Shown here: positions 32,188-39,629 of the stretch, one piece after another | Numbering within the stretch: position 1 is the stretch's first letter | How the letters are laid out: every line of letters starts with the position of its first letter | NCBI GenBank assembly: GCA_035652495.1 | Contig: DASRDS010000404.1 | Location: 1-41,337, forward strand | Length of the DNA stretch: 41,337 bases | Reading direction: 5' to 3' | Source: DASRDS01 sp035652495 | Lineage (GTDB): Bacteria > Gemmatimonadota > Gemmatimonadetes > Gemmatimonadales > Gemmatimonadaceae | The notes under the pieces: generated by a model | The model's database searches: none | Told to the model about the DNA's origin: nothing | What the model saw: the letters and a program-made list of their open reading frames with translations, nothing else | Program-made: the position numbers and the translations under genes

Positions 32188-32643
32188 ATGCGTTCGCTCC
32201 CAGATCCAGTGCCAGTGTCTCGTTTCTACGTTCGAGTGATTCGCTGGGCGGAATGCGTCTTCACCGTATCCGCGCTGGTCTTGTTTCTCTTCCTGCCTTT
32301 TCCGCCGCACCGCGCCGAAATGGCCGCGTCTCTTGTCCTCGGCCTGGGAATGGTCGTCGCTCGCCTCGTATGGTGGGGGTTACGCTCAGCAAGACGCATC
32401 GCATGGTGGGCAGCCTTTGCGCTCGCTGGCGCATGGTTGCTCAACTCGATCAGGATCATCGGACAGTTTTGGCAAATGGTCATATCCGGCCTCACCGGCC
32501 ATTACGCAGGATATGACGCAGGGAACGCGGTCGTACTGAGCTATCTTTTCGCGTCGGTGCCGATAGTTGCTCAAGCTATCGTTCTAGTCGCTTGGCTGCG
32601 GGGCACGAGCCTGTCGACAGCCTCAACGAAGCCGGCGGCCTGA
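32188..32643 (+). CDS. Four-helix membrane protein of unknown function (element cargo)
   Basis: A 151-residue protein with four predicted membrane helices: about residues 15-37, 44-64, 70-90 and 112-137. WWGLRSARRIAWWAAFALAG and NAVVLSYLFASVPIVAQAIV are its most marked parts. I do not recognise a named family. The ATG at 32188 is preferred over 32143 because the promoter lies between the two. A broken copy of the same gene lies outside the element at 29182-29457, so the family has been carried to this locus at least twice. Its position next to a toxin-antitoxin pair is suggestive but no function can be given. Confidence 0.65.
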   Translation: MRSLPDPVPVSRFYVRVIRWAECVFTVSALVLFLFLPFPPHRAEMAASLVLGLGMVVARLVWWGLRSARRIAWWAAFALAGAWLLNSIRIIGQFWQMVISGLTGHYAGYDAGNAVVLSYLFASVPIVAQAIVLVAWLRGTSLSTASTKPAA

Positions 32644-32664
32644 TGCGCGTAGGGCTGCGCCGGC

Positions 32665-32898
32665 CTAGGCAGGCACCTTGTGCGCTTGCGCCTTTACGAG
32701 CTGCGCCAGCACGCGTAGCGCCGCGTTGACGCTCTCCGGGGTGTGGAACACCTCGGCGACATCGTCGTCGAGACGCACAACGTTCGTCCCTGCCGCGAAC
32801 TGGGCGGCATGCTTGCCGCGTACTCCGCCCCGGAAGTCATAGTGATCCCGCATTTCGTCATCGGGGGACGTGGTCGCCTTCTTAGGTCCCTTCTTCAT
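32665..32898 (-). CDS. Antitoxin partner of the BrnT-like toxin
   Basis: A 77-residue protein with the pattern DEMRDHYDFRGGVRGKHA, GTNVVRLDDDVAEVF and SVNAALRVLAQLVKAQ. Short proteins of this form follow BrnT/DUF497-type toxins in many genomes and act as antitoxins with a DNA-binding role. It overlaps the toxin gene by 17 bases on the same strand, toxin first, the BrnTA order. Its first residues (KKGPKKATTS) are a charged tail. The assignment rests on the partner and on the YDF/GVRGK and DVAEVF motifs. Confidence 0.78.
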   Translation of the reverse strand: MKKGPKKATTSPDDEMRDHYDFRGGVRGKHAAQFAAGTNVVRLDDDVAEVFHTPESVNAALRVLAQLVKAQAHKVPA

Positions 32899-33175
32899 AA
32901 ACTCTTCGCTCGTCCGGGTCGGGAGTACGGGCGCTAATTAGACGCACCACGGTCGCCTGCTCGATCTCCGTCTCCGTGTAAACTACCACCAGCAGGCGCC
33001 CCGCGCTGGAGCGGCCAATGTCAACCCAGCGGGATTCGCCAATGGAGTGTTTTGGATCCGGGATGGTCAACGACAAAGGATCGTTAAGCACGGTGGCTGC
33101 TTCCACGAAAGTGACACCGTGCTTGCGGAAGTTGTCCGAGGCTTTCGCAGCGTTCCAAACGAAATGCAAGTCCAC
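32882..33175 (-). CDS. BrnT-like (DUF497) toxin
   Basis: The 97-residue protein has the BrnT pattern: FVWNAAKASDNFRKHGVTF, EAATVLNDPLSLTIPD, then GRSSAGRLLVVVYTE and VRLISARTPDPDERRVYEEG. BrnT toxins are RelE-like ribonucleases that stop translation. The start is the GTG at 33175; TATATT lies five bases upstream, so the pair may have its own leaderless promoter. It overlaps the antitoxin by 17 bases downstream and, upstream, the 3' end of the membrane-anchored gene by 92 bases on the same strand. The pair may stabilise the element. Confidence 0.85.
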   Translation of the reverse strand: MDLHFVWNAAKASDNFRKHGVTFVEAATVLNDPLSLTIPDPKHSIGESRWVDIGRSSAGRLLVVVYTETEIEQATVVRLISARTPDPDERRVYEEGT

Positions 33176-33941
33176 GCGCCAATATAACGTGACAGCCTAT
33201 TTCCGAAGCCCAGCTGTTGGGATCATGCGAGTCTTCGCACCGTGTCATTTTCAATTCTCTAGCGCTTGGGTTCACCGCGGATCCCGTCTCCAGTACAGCT
33301 TCGCGGAGGAGTCGGGCCGCTCGAGATTTTAGGTGGCCTGGTATCTCGCCGACCTCCGAGACTTGGGGTGCCATCGAGATCGCATCGTTGAGCCCTTCCG
33401 CCGCATCGGTGAGATCTTGTTTAATGTCTCCAGCAAGCTGCTTAGCCCACTCAATCTTAGCTTGCCTCTGGCGCGCAAGGACTGGATCAGCCAATGGCTC
33501 GAGTGTTTCGCCCTGAAGATTTGCGGTGATCCATACTAGCTCGTGGGCCCGCAGCCCTGCGTCGGTCAGGCTGCCGTAGGCGACACTTGCAAGCGTGACG
33601 GTACTCATCCCTAGCTGACCAAGCAGGTTCACGATAAGACCCCAATCGGGCGGCTGGAGATCGAGAGGCCGTAGTCCTCCGCGGCTAGCAAGGTCGACGA
33701 GATCTGCTTGAGACCATCGTGCACTCAGCCGTGAAACGCGGGCCAATTCGGCTCGAAGCGTGTTCACCGCTGCCTGAATCCGATCGTTCTTCTCGCGAGT
33801 TAATTCCTCGGAATGGGCGACGCGGTCGCGCTTCGCTTCCCTAATCTGAACGTTGCCAAACCACGCGAGCGCAATCGTGGCCACTGCCGTAACTGCCGCA
33901 GCGGCGATATTGGCCCACGTCGCAATGTCTACGGGCGCCAT
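33084..33941 (-). CDS. Membrane-anchored protein of unknown function (element cargo)
   Basis: A 285-residue protein with one N-terminal membrane helix (about residues 8-29), then a charged, probably coiled-coil stretch (about 30-75) and a helical soluble domain to about 210. I do not recognise a family. The anchor followed by a helical body resembles proteins that scaffold or sense at the membrane. Its last 92 bases overlap the toxin gene in another frame; residues 255-285 are rich in Cys, His and Arg, unlike the rest, and may be a chance extension after an ancient frameshift. Its place in the cargo suggests a role with the neighbouring toxin or HEPN genes, without proof. Confidence 0.55.
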   Translation of the reverse strand: MAPVDIATWANIAAAAVTAVATIALAWFGNVQIREAKRDRVAHSEELTREKNDRIQAAVNTLRAELARVSRLSARWSQADLVDLASRGGLRPLDLQPPDWGLIVNLLGQLGMSTVTLASVAYGSLTDAGLRAHELVWITANLQGETLEPLADPVLARQRQAKIEWAKQLAGDIKQDLTDAAEGLNDAISMAPQVSEVGEIPGHLKSRAARLLREAVLETGSAVNPSARELKMTRCEDSHDPNSWASEIGCHVILARGLAFRLERCESLGQLPQARCHFRGSSHRA

Positions 33942-34158
33942 GGCGCCATTTTCAGCATGAGAGCCTGATCGGTATGGGGTTGTACGCTGGGAGTACGCGA
34001 CCGTAGCAACTGAAAGTGACTATCAACGGTGGGCTTAAGGATCCGACCGCCAGACATTGAACAACGCATCCAGCGGTTACGGCGAACGCGGAATGCATGA
34101 GAATCCTCGTGAACACGGTCCGCTAGCGACAAACAGCAGCAAGCTGAGCAATCGACCG

Positions 34159-34980
34159 TCACAGTGCGAACTTGGGATTTTGGAGGACGATTTTAGAAAT
34201 GTCGGTGAAGAACGCGAGTAAGTGCGCATCTTCGACTGGTGCCTGCCCAGGATGTGCGCTGTGATTGCGGTATTGGAAGCAGGTCTCTAAGCGCTCCGCT
34301 TCGTTCCCGTCGATCAACTCCAACCCTTCGGCGAGAACTACGAGGTCTGAATCGAAGATCGTCTGGAGTTCTGCTAACGTTGTGACCCCAAATTCTTTGT
34401 TCCAACGCTTGTACTTGCCGCTAGTTTGCGCCTTCAATTTGATCGATGTCTTGTTGACTTGATCCAGGCCGAGTAGCAGGAATTTGCGTTGGATTTGATC
34501 GATGGTCGCGCACCAACCCAAGACTATCGATGCACGCCGATATCCAGCGCCGGCGCAGTTGACAGCTTCAGTGAGATACTCCGACTGCTCAGGTTTCAGT
34601 CCAGGGATCAGCTTTTGTAGATCGAGGAGTGAGGTGATTTCGCCAGCAGATTGTTTCAGCGGCAGGATCAGGCGATCGTCGTACTTGTACAGAAGGCGCT
34701 TGATCGTGTCGAGATAGGATTTCTTCAGGTTGTTTGGTCTGCTGAGGACATGAAGGCGTTTCATCCCGTCAGACACATCTTTGATCACCGTACTCGGTAG
34801 CTTGAACTTGTGCTCCAATGGGCTCCGTAGCGTTTCGACCCAACGCGTAGCAATCGCATCCGCAAACTGCCTGGGCTCCTTTCGTCCGACCTGTTCGCCA
34901 GGAATATCTCTAACGGTCTTACGAAGCGCCTCGAGATCACGTCGCTGCGTGACGAGCGCGTCGATGATTTGCTGCTTCAC
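34159..34980 (-). CDS. HEPN-motif protein, candidate RNase effector (element cargo)
   Basis: A 273-residue mainly helical protein. Near the C-terminus it has CFQYRNHSAHPG, which contains the RNxxxH form of the HEPN ribonuclease motif (Arg238, Asn239, His243) in a typical helix context. HEPN domains are metal-independent RNases in many toxin-antitoxin, abortive-infection and CRISPR systems. The N-terminal 110 residues are charged and helical (RRDLEALRKTVRDI, KRLLYKYDDR) with no known name. Its start overlaps the stop of the upstream gene by ATGA, so both are made together. No nucleotidyltransferase (MNT) partner is present. I read it as a possible RNase of a two-gene defence or toxin unit. Confidence 0.65.
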   Translation of the reverse strand: MKQQIIDALVTQRRDLEALRKTVRDIPGEQVGRKEPRQFADAIATRWVETLRSPLEHKFKLPSTVIKDVSDGMKRLHVLSRPNNLKKSYLDTIKRLLYKYDDRLILPLKQSAGEITSLLDLQKLIPGLKPEQSEYLTEAVNCAGAGYRRASIVLGWCATIDQIQRKFLLLGLDQVNKTSIKLKAQTSGKYKRWNKEFGVTTLAELQTIFDSDLVVLAEGLELIDGNEAERLETCFQYRNHSAHPGQAPVEDAHLLAFFTDISKIVLQNPKFAL

Positions 34981-35591
34981 ACCTCAGCTCCGGCCAGGCG
35001 CTTTAATAAGGCACCCAATTCATTCTGTCCGTCGCTAGACAGAGTCTGAGGATCGCCTTGAGAGACAAGTCCCGCCTTAAAGTACTTAGCTGCGTTCCTA
35101 AAATTTCTTGTAAAGTTGGCTATGTCGTAGAATCCCTTGTCTTGGCAAATAGACCGTACTTCTTCCGGGTCGGTGGCAAGCGTACCTGTTGTCAACCCTG
35201 TCTTGAGAGCGAGCAGTAGTGCCCACTCCAATTGACCTTGTGCGATTTTTTTAGGCGAAGGCTCCTTTAGGAAATGCACCTCGTCGTCCTCAATGGTGAC
35301 CACCGTCCACAGCTGTTGCTCTGTAACCCCCGTCTTCTGAAGAAAGACCCGAACCTGTGCGGGTAACTTCGGTTTCTGCGAACCCTGACGGGCTTTCTTC
35401 TCTGTGAGGTTTTTCTCTACGGGAGCGAATCCTTTGTCGACTGGCTGACCATTGACTGCTGGCGCGCTGACATCGTCAGCGAGCAAGTGCTGCAATAACG
35501 CCTCGAAGCACTTGTCTCTGAATCGTTCTGGAACGCTCGAGGCAATATCCGCGATGGTCTTGATCTCCTCTTTGAGCTGGCCGTAATCCAT
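34977..35591 (-). CDS. Partner of the HEPN-motif protein, possible winged-helix protein
   Basis: A 204-residue protein of unknown family. The first 50 residues are helical (LKEEIKTIADIASSVPERFR, CFEALLQHLLAD), a lysine/glutamine-rich linker follows (residues 55-85), and the C-terminal 120 residues (from AQVRVFLQKTGVTEQQL to QNELGALLKRLAG) look like a compact helical domain that ends with a winged-helix-like pair (IANFTRNFRNAAKYFK, then LSSDGQNEL). I start it at the ATG at 35591, which has GGAG eight bases upstream. It is coupled to the HEPN gene by ATGA and comes first, as antitoxins or sensors often do. A role as regulator or sensor of the HEPN protein is inference. Confidence 0.6.
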   Translation of the reverse strand: MDYGQLKEEIKTIADIASSVPERFRDKCFEALLQHLLADDVSAPAVNGQPVDKGFAPVEKNLTEKKARQGSQKPKLPAQVRVFLQKTGVTEQQLWTVVTIEDDEVHFLKEPSPKKIAQGQLEWALLLALKTGLTTGTLATDPEEVRSICQDKGFYDIANFTRNFRNAAKYFKAGLVSQGDPQTLSSDGQNELGALLKRLAGAEV

Positions 35592-35815
35592 TCTTCCGCT
35601 CCGGTTCAGGGAAGCCACGGTGAGCGCGCATTACAGAAGCGGCTGTGGCGCCAGGCGCGTGTCTGTGAGCGCACTTGGAAGGGCCGCGGGCAGTAAGACT
35701 AGGCCCGTCGTTGGAATCGCTCTCGAGCGATACGAGAGTTCGGAATCTCAAAACCGGGCCTTATCGGAAGTACATGGTGAGAACATCACCCCTACGGCCT
35801 CGAAGCCCGGCAACG

Positions 35816-36058
35816 CTATCGTCTCACATTCTTCCGCCGCTCGGTGGCCACCTCGGGTGTACGCTCAAACAGGTCGCCTGGAGCAACGCGGAAGAAGGTA
35901 CAAAGGCGGTCAATCGTATCGGCACCAATTCGCTCGAACCGACCATCCTCGCTGGCGAGCTTATAGCTCGCGTGCGGGCTGAACCCCGCTCCCGTGATCA
36001 GGTCGTACGGCTTCAGTCCGCGCTGTCGTAGTAATTCCGCCACCCGCAGTCGTACCAC
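35816..36058 (-). CDS. XRE-family regulator of the element
   Basis: An 80-residue Cro/CI-type protein (VRLRVAELLRQRGLKPYDL, then SYKLAS and IDRLCTFFRVAPGDLF). I prefer the GTG at 36058 because relatives, among them the gene at 14159 of this window, begin at this point; the frame is open to an ATG at 36121. It is transcribed away from the small gene at 36224. The region between them has a -10 box flanked by an inverted repeat TTGGCAC...GTGCCAA. This makes it the natural candidate for the repressor at that site. It may control transfer or cargo genes. Confidence 0.7.
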   Translation of the reverse strand: MVRLRVAELLRQRGLKPYDLITGAGFSPHASYKLASEDGRFERIGADTIDRLCTFFRVAPGDLFERTPEVATERRKNVRR

Positions 36059-36165
36059 CCTGCGCTCTCGGTAAGGAGGAGGTATGCGCCTATCGTATAG
36101 CCGGCCTACCGGACTGAACAAGGCGCGCCGCTGGCCAAATCTCCCACCGAGTTGCTTCTTACACT

Positions 36166-36200
36166 ATTGGCACGTAGAGTACAATATCGTATGTGCCAAT
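36166..36200. promoter_or_regulatory. Operator-like inverted repeat around a -10 box
   Basis: ATTGGCAC (36166-36173) and GTGCCAAT (36193-36200) are perfect arms 19 bases apart. TACAAT (36180-36185), a near-consensus -10 box, lies between them, and the small gene with its GGAGG starts at 36224. The spacing of the arm centres is 27 bases. A repressor dimer pair, such as the divergent XRE protein, could block this promoter. Confidence 0.55.
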
Positions 36201-36223
36201 ACACTCAACTTCGGAGGTGCAGG

Positions 36224-36565
36224 GTGTCTACGACCGGAATGGCGCCCTTAGAGCGCAAGCGGGCGATTCGCGCTCTGGCTCGAACGTTGGAACGCCATCG
36301 CGATCGAATTGCTGCTGGCGAAGAATTTCAACTCTGGCTGGACAGGCACACCTACCTCGGTCGAGCCGCGCCCGATGGCGTGCGGTCCAAAGCCATCACC
36401 TGGACCGCAGCAGAGGAATGGCCCGGATCCATCGAATGGTATACCCTCGATGATTCAGTGATCGGCAGGCCCGAGCGCGGTGGCCTGTTCTACGAGATCC
36501 CGTTCGCCGACCTTGAGCGCATGCCGCTGGTCGTCGAGTCGCCCACACGTTCGCGCAGGTCCTAG
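36224..36565 (+). CDS. Small hypothetical protein (element)
   Basis: A 113-residue protein I do not recognise. The N-terminal third is helical and basic (RKRAIRALARTLERHRDRIA), the rest mixed (GEEFQLWLDRHTYLG, AITWTAAEEWPGSIEWY, GLFYEIPFADLERMPL). The start is the GTG at 36224, six bases after a clean GGAGG at 36213-36217; the frame is open further upstream but without a binding site. It is driven by the promoter inside the inverted repeat at 36166-36200, so it is under tight control. It lies before the 800-bp non-coding stretch and the mobilization genes. Confidence 0.58.
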   Translation: MSTTGMAPLERKRAIRALARTLERHRDRIAAGEEFQLWLDRHTYLGRAAPDGVRSKAITWTAAEEWPGSIEWYTLDDSVIGRPERGGLFYEIPFADLERMPLVVESPTRSRRS

Positions 36566-37365
36566 CACTCGAGGTCCTAGCGTCGGCTCCCCGCGTGGCG
36601 CCCGAACCTTGTTGCGGAACGGAGCGATATCGCTTGGCGCCACGACGCCGGCCATTGCCGTTGTCATTTGCAGTGCGAGCAAGAGGATCGATAGCGGTGT
36701 CTCGTGCCTTCGGCACCTCGTCCGCTATCTGATCCTTGCTCGCCGCCATTCGCACCCGGCTTCGCCGAGGTGCTCAAGGCGGTTTGGCGCCCTTCCCGAG
36801 TCTAGGTGAATGTCCTAGCACGAGCCGCCGGGCGCTGCGCTGTCTCGGGCTCCGCGCCCGACGGCTCGGACTACGAAGCAGCAAAGGACTGGCCCAGCGC
36901 ACCCACCGTCCGCGCGTATCTCTAGCGCCACCGAGGTGCGCCGTGCCACGAAACGGGTTGCCAAGGTTGGAACGGTGCCAGCACGAGCGCCACAGCGGCA
37001 TACGAGCGCCCCGTTAACGCGCGTGTGCTGCCGCCGAGCAGGTCAGCACTCTCCCAGCAAACTGCGCATTGCGGCCGGTGCCCGGGTTGGCCGCAGCGCC
37101 CTGGCCCGGTCCATGGCCCGTGTCCGAGCCGGGTTATCTCCACATCAACGTGCAATCGGGTGTCCTCAATCAGCGCTCGGGCGGTGTCATCTAAGTAGGC
37201 GATTGCGCATTTGCCGTTTCCGCGGGGTTAGGTGTGTAGGGAGCTGGATGTCTATCACGCCCGCGCAGACGGATCGAACGCGATCACTACAGCTGTGACT
37301 CCTGAGAGGGCTAGACCCCTTGCGACCGAGCACCGTCTAGGAAGACAACCACTCACGAGAGACCG
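36566..37365. other. 800-bp non-coding stretch before mobC, candidate oriT region
   Basis: No open frame here has the look of a gene. Two structures are visible. A large inverted repeat has 14-base arms at 36821-36834 and 36855-36868 with one mismatch and a 20-base loop. A smaller one, CTAGAC (37311-37316) and GTCTAG (37335-37340), lies 25 bases before the MobC-type gene. Origins of transfer of mobilizable elements usually lie just upstream of the mob genes and have such repeats. I cannot point to a nick site. Confidence 0.45.
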
Positions 37366-37701
37366 ATGACACCTCCGACGTCAGAACTCCGCACCATCCC
37401 CAAGCTCGTCCGCTGGACCCCAACCGAGATCGCCACCGTTACCGAACGTGCTAAGGCCTGCGGTCTCACCGTCGCGCGCTTCGTCCGCGAAGCCGCCCTC
37501 GGCGCCGTACCCAAGGCCGCGCGCAATGTTGACCATAAAGCGGTGTTGCGAGAGCTGGCACGGAGCGGCAATAACCTCAACCAGCTCGCGCACGAAGCCC
37601 ACGCGCGCGAGATGCTACCGGCCCAGGCGAAGCTCGACGCCGCACTCGAGCTGCACATGACTATCCTCCGACAACTCGCCGGCGAGCCGCACGAGAAGTG
37701 A
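37366..37701 (+). CDS. MobC-type relaxosome accessory protein
   Basis: The 111-residue protein has the MobC pattern: RTIPKLVRWTPTEIATVTER, AKACGLTVARFVREAALG and ELARSGNNLNQLAHEAH, ending with a helix. It is a ribbon-helix-helix-like DNA-binding protein that helps the relaxase open the transfer origin. It lies four bases before the relaxase gene, and the two are surely co-transcribed. Its start is the ATG at 37366, after CGAGAGACC. Presence of both proteins makes the element mobilizable. Confidence 0.88.
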   Translation: MTPPTSELRTIPKLVRWTPTEIATVTERAKACGLTVARFVREAALGAVPKAARNVDHKAVLRELARSGNNLNQLAHEAHAREMLPAQAKLDAALELHMTILRQLAGEPHEK

Positions 37702-37705
37702 TCGC

Positions 37706-39229
37706 GTGATCGCGAAGACGAGCAGCGGCAAGAGCTTTGGCGGCCTAATGCGGTACCTCGAATTAGGACGATCAGGACGCGAGCACGACCGTGTCGACTG
37801 GATTGCGTCCCGCAACCTGTGCGACATCGACGATCCGGAGATCGCCGGTCGACTCATGGCGGCAACTGCGGAGCAGAGTCTTCGTATTCAGAAGCCCGTC
37901 TATCACCTATCGATTGCGTTCGACCCCCACGATCCGGTTAATCGGCCTCGCATGGAGCTCGTCGCCGATCGTGTGCTCGAAACCCTGGGCCTCCGCGAGC
38001 ACCAGGCCCTGTTCGTCGCCCACCGCGATCGCGAGCACGCCCACGTCCATATCGTCGTCAACCGCGTGCATCCCGACACCGGCGTCGCCTGGGAACGCTG
38101 GCAGGATTATCCCAAGATCGAGCGGACACTACGAGGCATGGAACGCGAGTTGGGCCTTCGCGAAGTGCCGGGTCGCCTGTATCGAGCACTCGGCCACGAG
38201 CTACCCGAACGCGCGCTCGAAACCAGCGGCGAGCGGCACGCAAAAGAGCGGACACACGAGATGTTGTTCAAGGAGAAGGTTCGCCAGCACGTACCGGAGC
38301 TGCGTCAGGCACGGTCGTGGGAAGAACTCGCCGAACGGCTGGCGGACCGAGGGCTCAGGATCGAGCCCAAGGGGCAGGGAATTGTCATCACCGACGGCGA
38401 GTACCACGCCAGAGCCTCGCACGTGGCCCCAGACCTCTCCGTAAACCGCCTGGAACGGAAATTCGATGCGCCTTATCCAGGCAAAGCACTTAATGCACCT
38501 AGTCGAGAGATCGATCCCGCGGTTCGGAGTCTCGTGCGAGATATCCGGTCGTACGACGAAGCCACGCGTCATGAGAAGGCCTTAGGAGAAGCCGAGACGC
38601 GATCGAGCGAGGCGGCCGAGCACGCGCACCAGCTGGACCGCGCCGTACGCGACTGGCGCAACCGCGCCGACGAAGTCACCCACGCGCTTAGCCGTGTATA
38701 TCAGAATCCAGAGGAGGCCCGGAGGTTACTGACGGACTTGGAGCGTGAACGCGGCAAGGACGCCATTGTGCGCGAGCTGCGCGACCACCCGGAGCAATTC
38801 GGCCATCTCCGGACGGTCGACCGCCAAGGACTACTGCTTACGCGCCGCGATCCCGGGCCAGCTCGAGCGGAGGCACCGCAGCTAGGCGCTGCGCTCGACG
38901 ACTACCGCGCCTCGGAGCAAACGGTACGGTCGTATGTGCGCTCAACTGGCGAATTGACTCGCGAGTTGGTTGACACCGCGCAACGCGCAGCTGGCATCGC
39001 ACGCGACCGCGCGCGGGGCAACGTCCAAGAGCTGCGAAACGCCGGCAAGGACTTGCCGGACCCAAGGGTCCTGGAGCGGACGATCGGTGATCTGGCGTCG
39101 TCGCTTTCGCCCGCGGAACTGCGACTGGTGCGCACGTTCGTCACCGACGCCCAGGCGCGGCTCATCGCCAAGTTCAAAGGTCTCACGCTCGAACTGGCAC
39201 TCCGGCACGAACGCAGTCTCGGACGTTGA
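37706..39229 (+). CDS. MobA-type relaxase (MOBP-like)
   Basis: The 507-residue protein has a relaxase domain in its first 200 residues: MRYLEL with a tyrosine near residue 17, PVYHLSIAFDP, and the metal-binding HAHVHIVVNRVHPDTG (His111, His113, His115). It cuts one DNA strand at oriT and leads it into a recipient. The C-terminal 300 residues are charged and helical with long coiled-coil stretches, as is usual in this family. It starts at a GTG at 37706, four bases after the MobC gene. It ends five bases before the excisionase-like gene. No coupling protein or pilus genes follow, so transfer needs a helper. Confidence 0.92.
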   Translation: MIAKTSSGKSFGGLMRYLELGRSGREHDRVDWIASRNLCDIDDPEIAGRLMAATAEQSLRIQKPVYHLSIAFDPHDPVNRPRMELVADRVLETLGLREHQALFVAHRDREHAHVHIVVNRVHPDTGVAWERWQDYPKIERTLRGMERELGLREVPGRLYRALGHELPERALETSGERHAKERTHEMLFKEKVRQHVPELRQARSWEELAERLADRGLRIEPKGQGIVITDGEYHARASHVAPDLSVNRLERKFDAPYPGKALNAPSREIDPAVRSLVRDIRSYDEATRHEKALGEAETRSSEAAEHAHQLDRAVRDWRNRADEVTHALSRVYQNPEEARRLLTDLERERGKDAIVRELRDHPEQFGHLRTVDRQGLLLTRRDPGPARAEAPQLGAALDDYRASEQTVRSYVRSTGELTRELVDTAQRAAGIARDRARGNVQELRNAGKDLPDPRVLERTIGDLASSLSPAELRLVRTFVTDAQARLIAKFKGLTLELALRHERSLGR

Positions 39230-39233
39230 GACA

Positions 39234-39626
39234 ATGGATCGTCGATCGCCGGCAGCGCCGCTGGATGAGCTGCGAATGAAGTGGCGGACCAAACGGAATG
39301 AGTTTGCCCGATTGCGCGCTAGTGTTGACGGCGCAACGCTGTGCGATGAGCTGCTCGCTGATCTGGATAGCGCGATCCGCGCCGGCGATGACGAGCTGCT
39401 AACGCTCGAAGAGGCATCACAGATATCGGGATACAGCGCAGATCATCTCGGCCGCCTTGTGCGAGAAGGCAAGATATCGAATGCAGGCCGACCAGGCGCA
39501 CCGAGGATCCGGCGCGCCGCGCTGCCGCGGAAATGCCACTTGCGTGGCGATGCGATATCTCCCATCGTGCCCGGCGCACGAGAGCGGATTGTCCGGGCTG
39601 TCGTTCACTCCGAGACTGGAGAATGA
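39234..39626 (+). CDS. Excisionase-like MerR/HTH_17 DNA-binding protein
   Basis: A 130-residue protein. The N-terminal half is helical and charged. Residues 60-100 (LLTLEEASQISGYSADHLG, RLVREGKISNAG) form a MerR-like helix-turn-helix as in excisionase-type proteins that bend att DNA and steer the integrase towards excision. It lies between relaxase and integrase, with three bases to the integrase ATG. The start at 39234 was chosen because it follows the relaxase stop; the frame is open upstream inside the relaxase gene. Confidence 0.75.
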   Translation: MDRRSPAAPLDELRMKWRTKRNEFARLRASVDGATLCDELLADLDSAIRAGDDELLTLEEASQISGYSADHLGRLVREGKISNAGRPGAPRIRRAALPRKCHLRGDAISPIVPGARERIVRAVVHSETGE

Positions 39627-39629
39627 GCG

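Noticed and set aside
33929..34162. 77-codon minus-strand frame between the membrane-anchored gene and the HEPN gene
   Set aside because: Cys/Arg-rich without pattern or start signal; overlaps both neighbours and is probably chance.
36736..37155. Several 70-95-codon frames on both strands in the stretch before mobC
   Set aside because: Arg/Pro/Ser-rich translations that overlap each other on both strands, no ribosome binding sites, no family resemblance.
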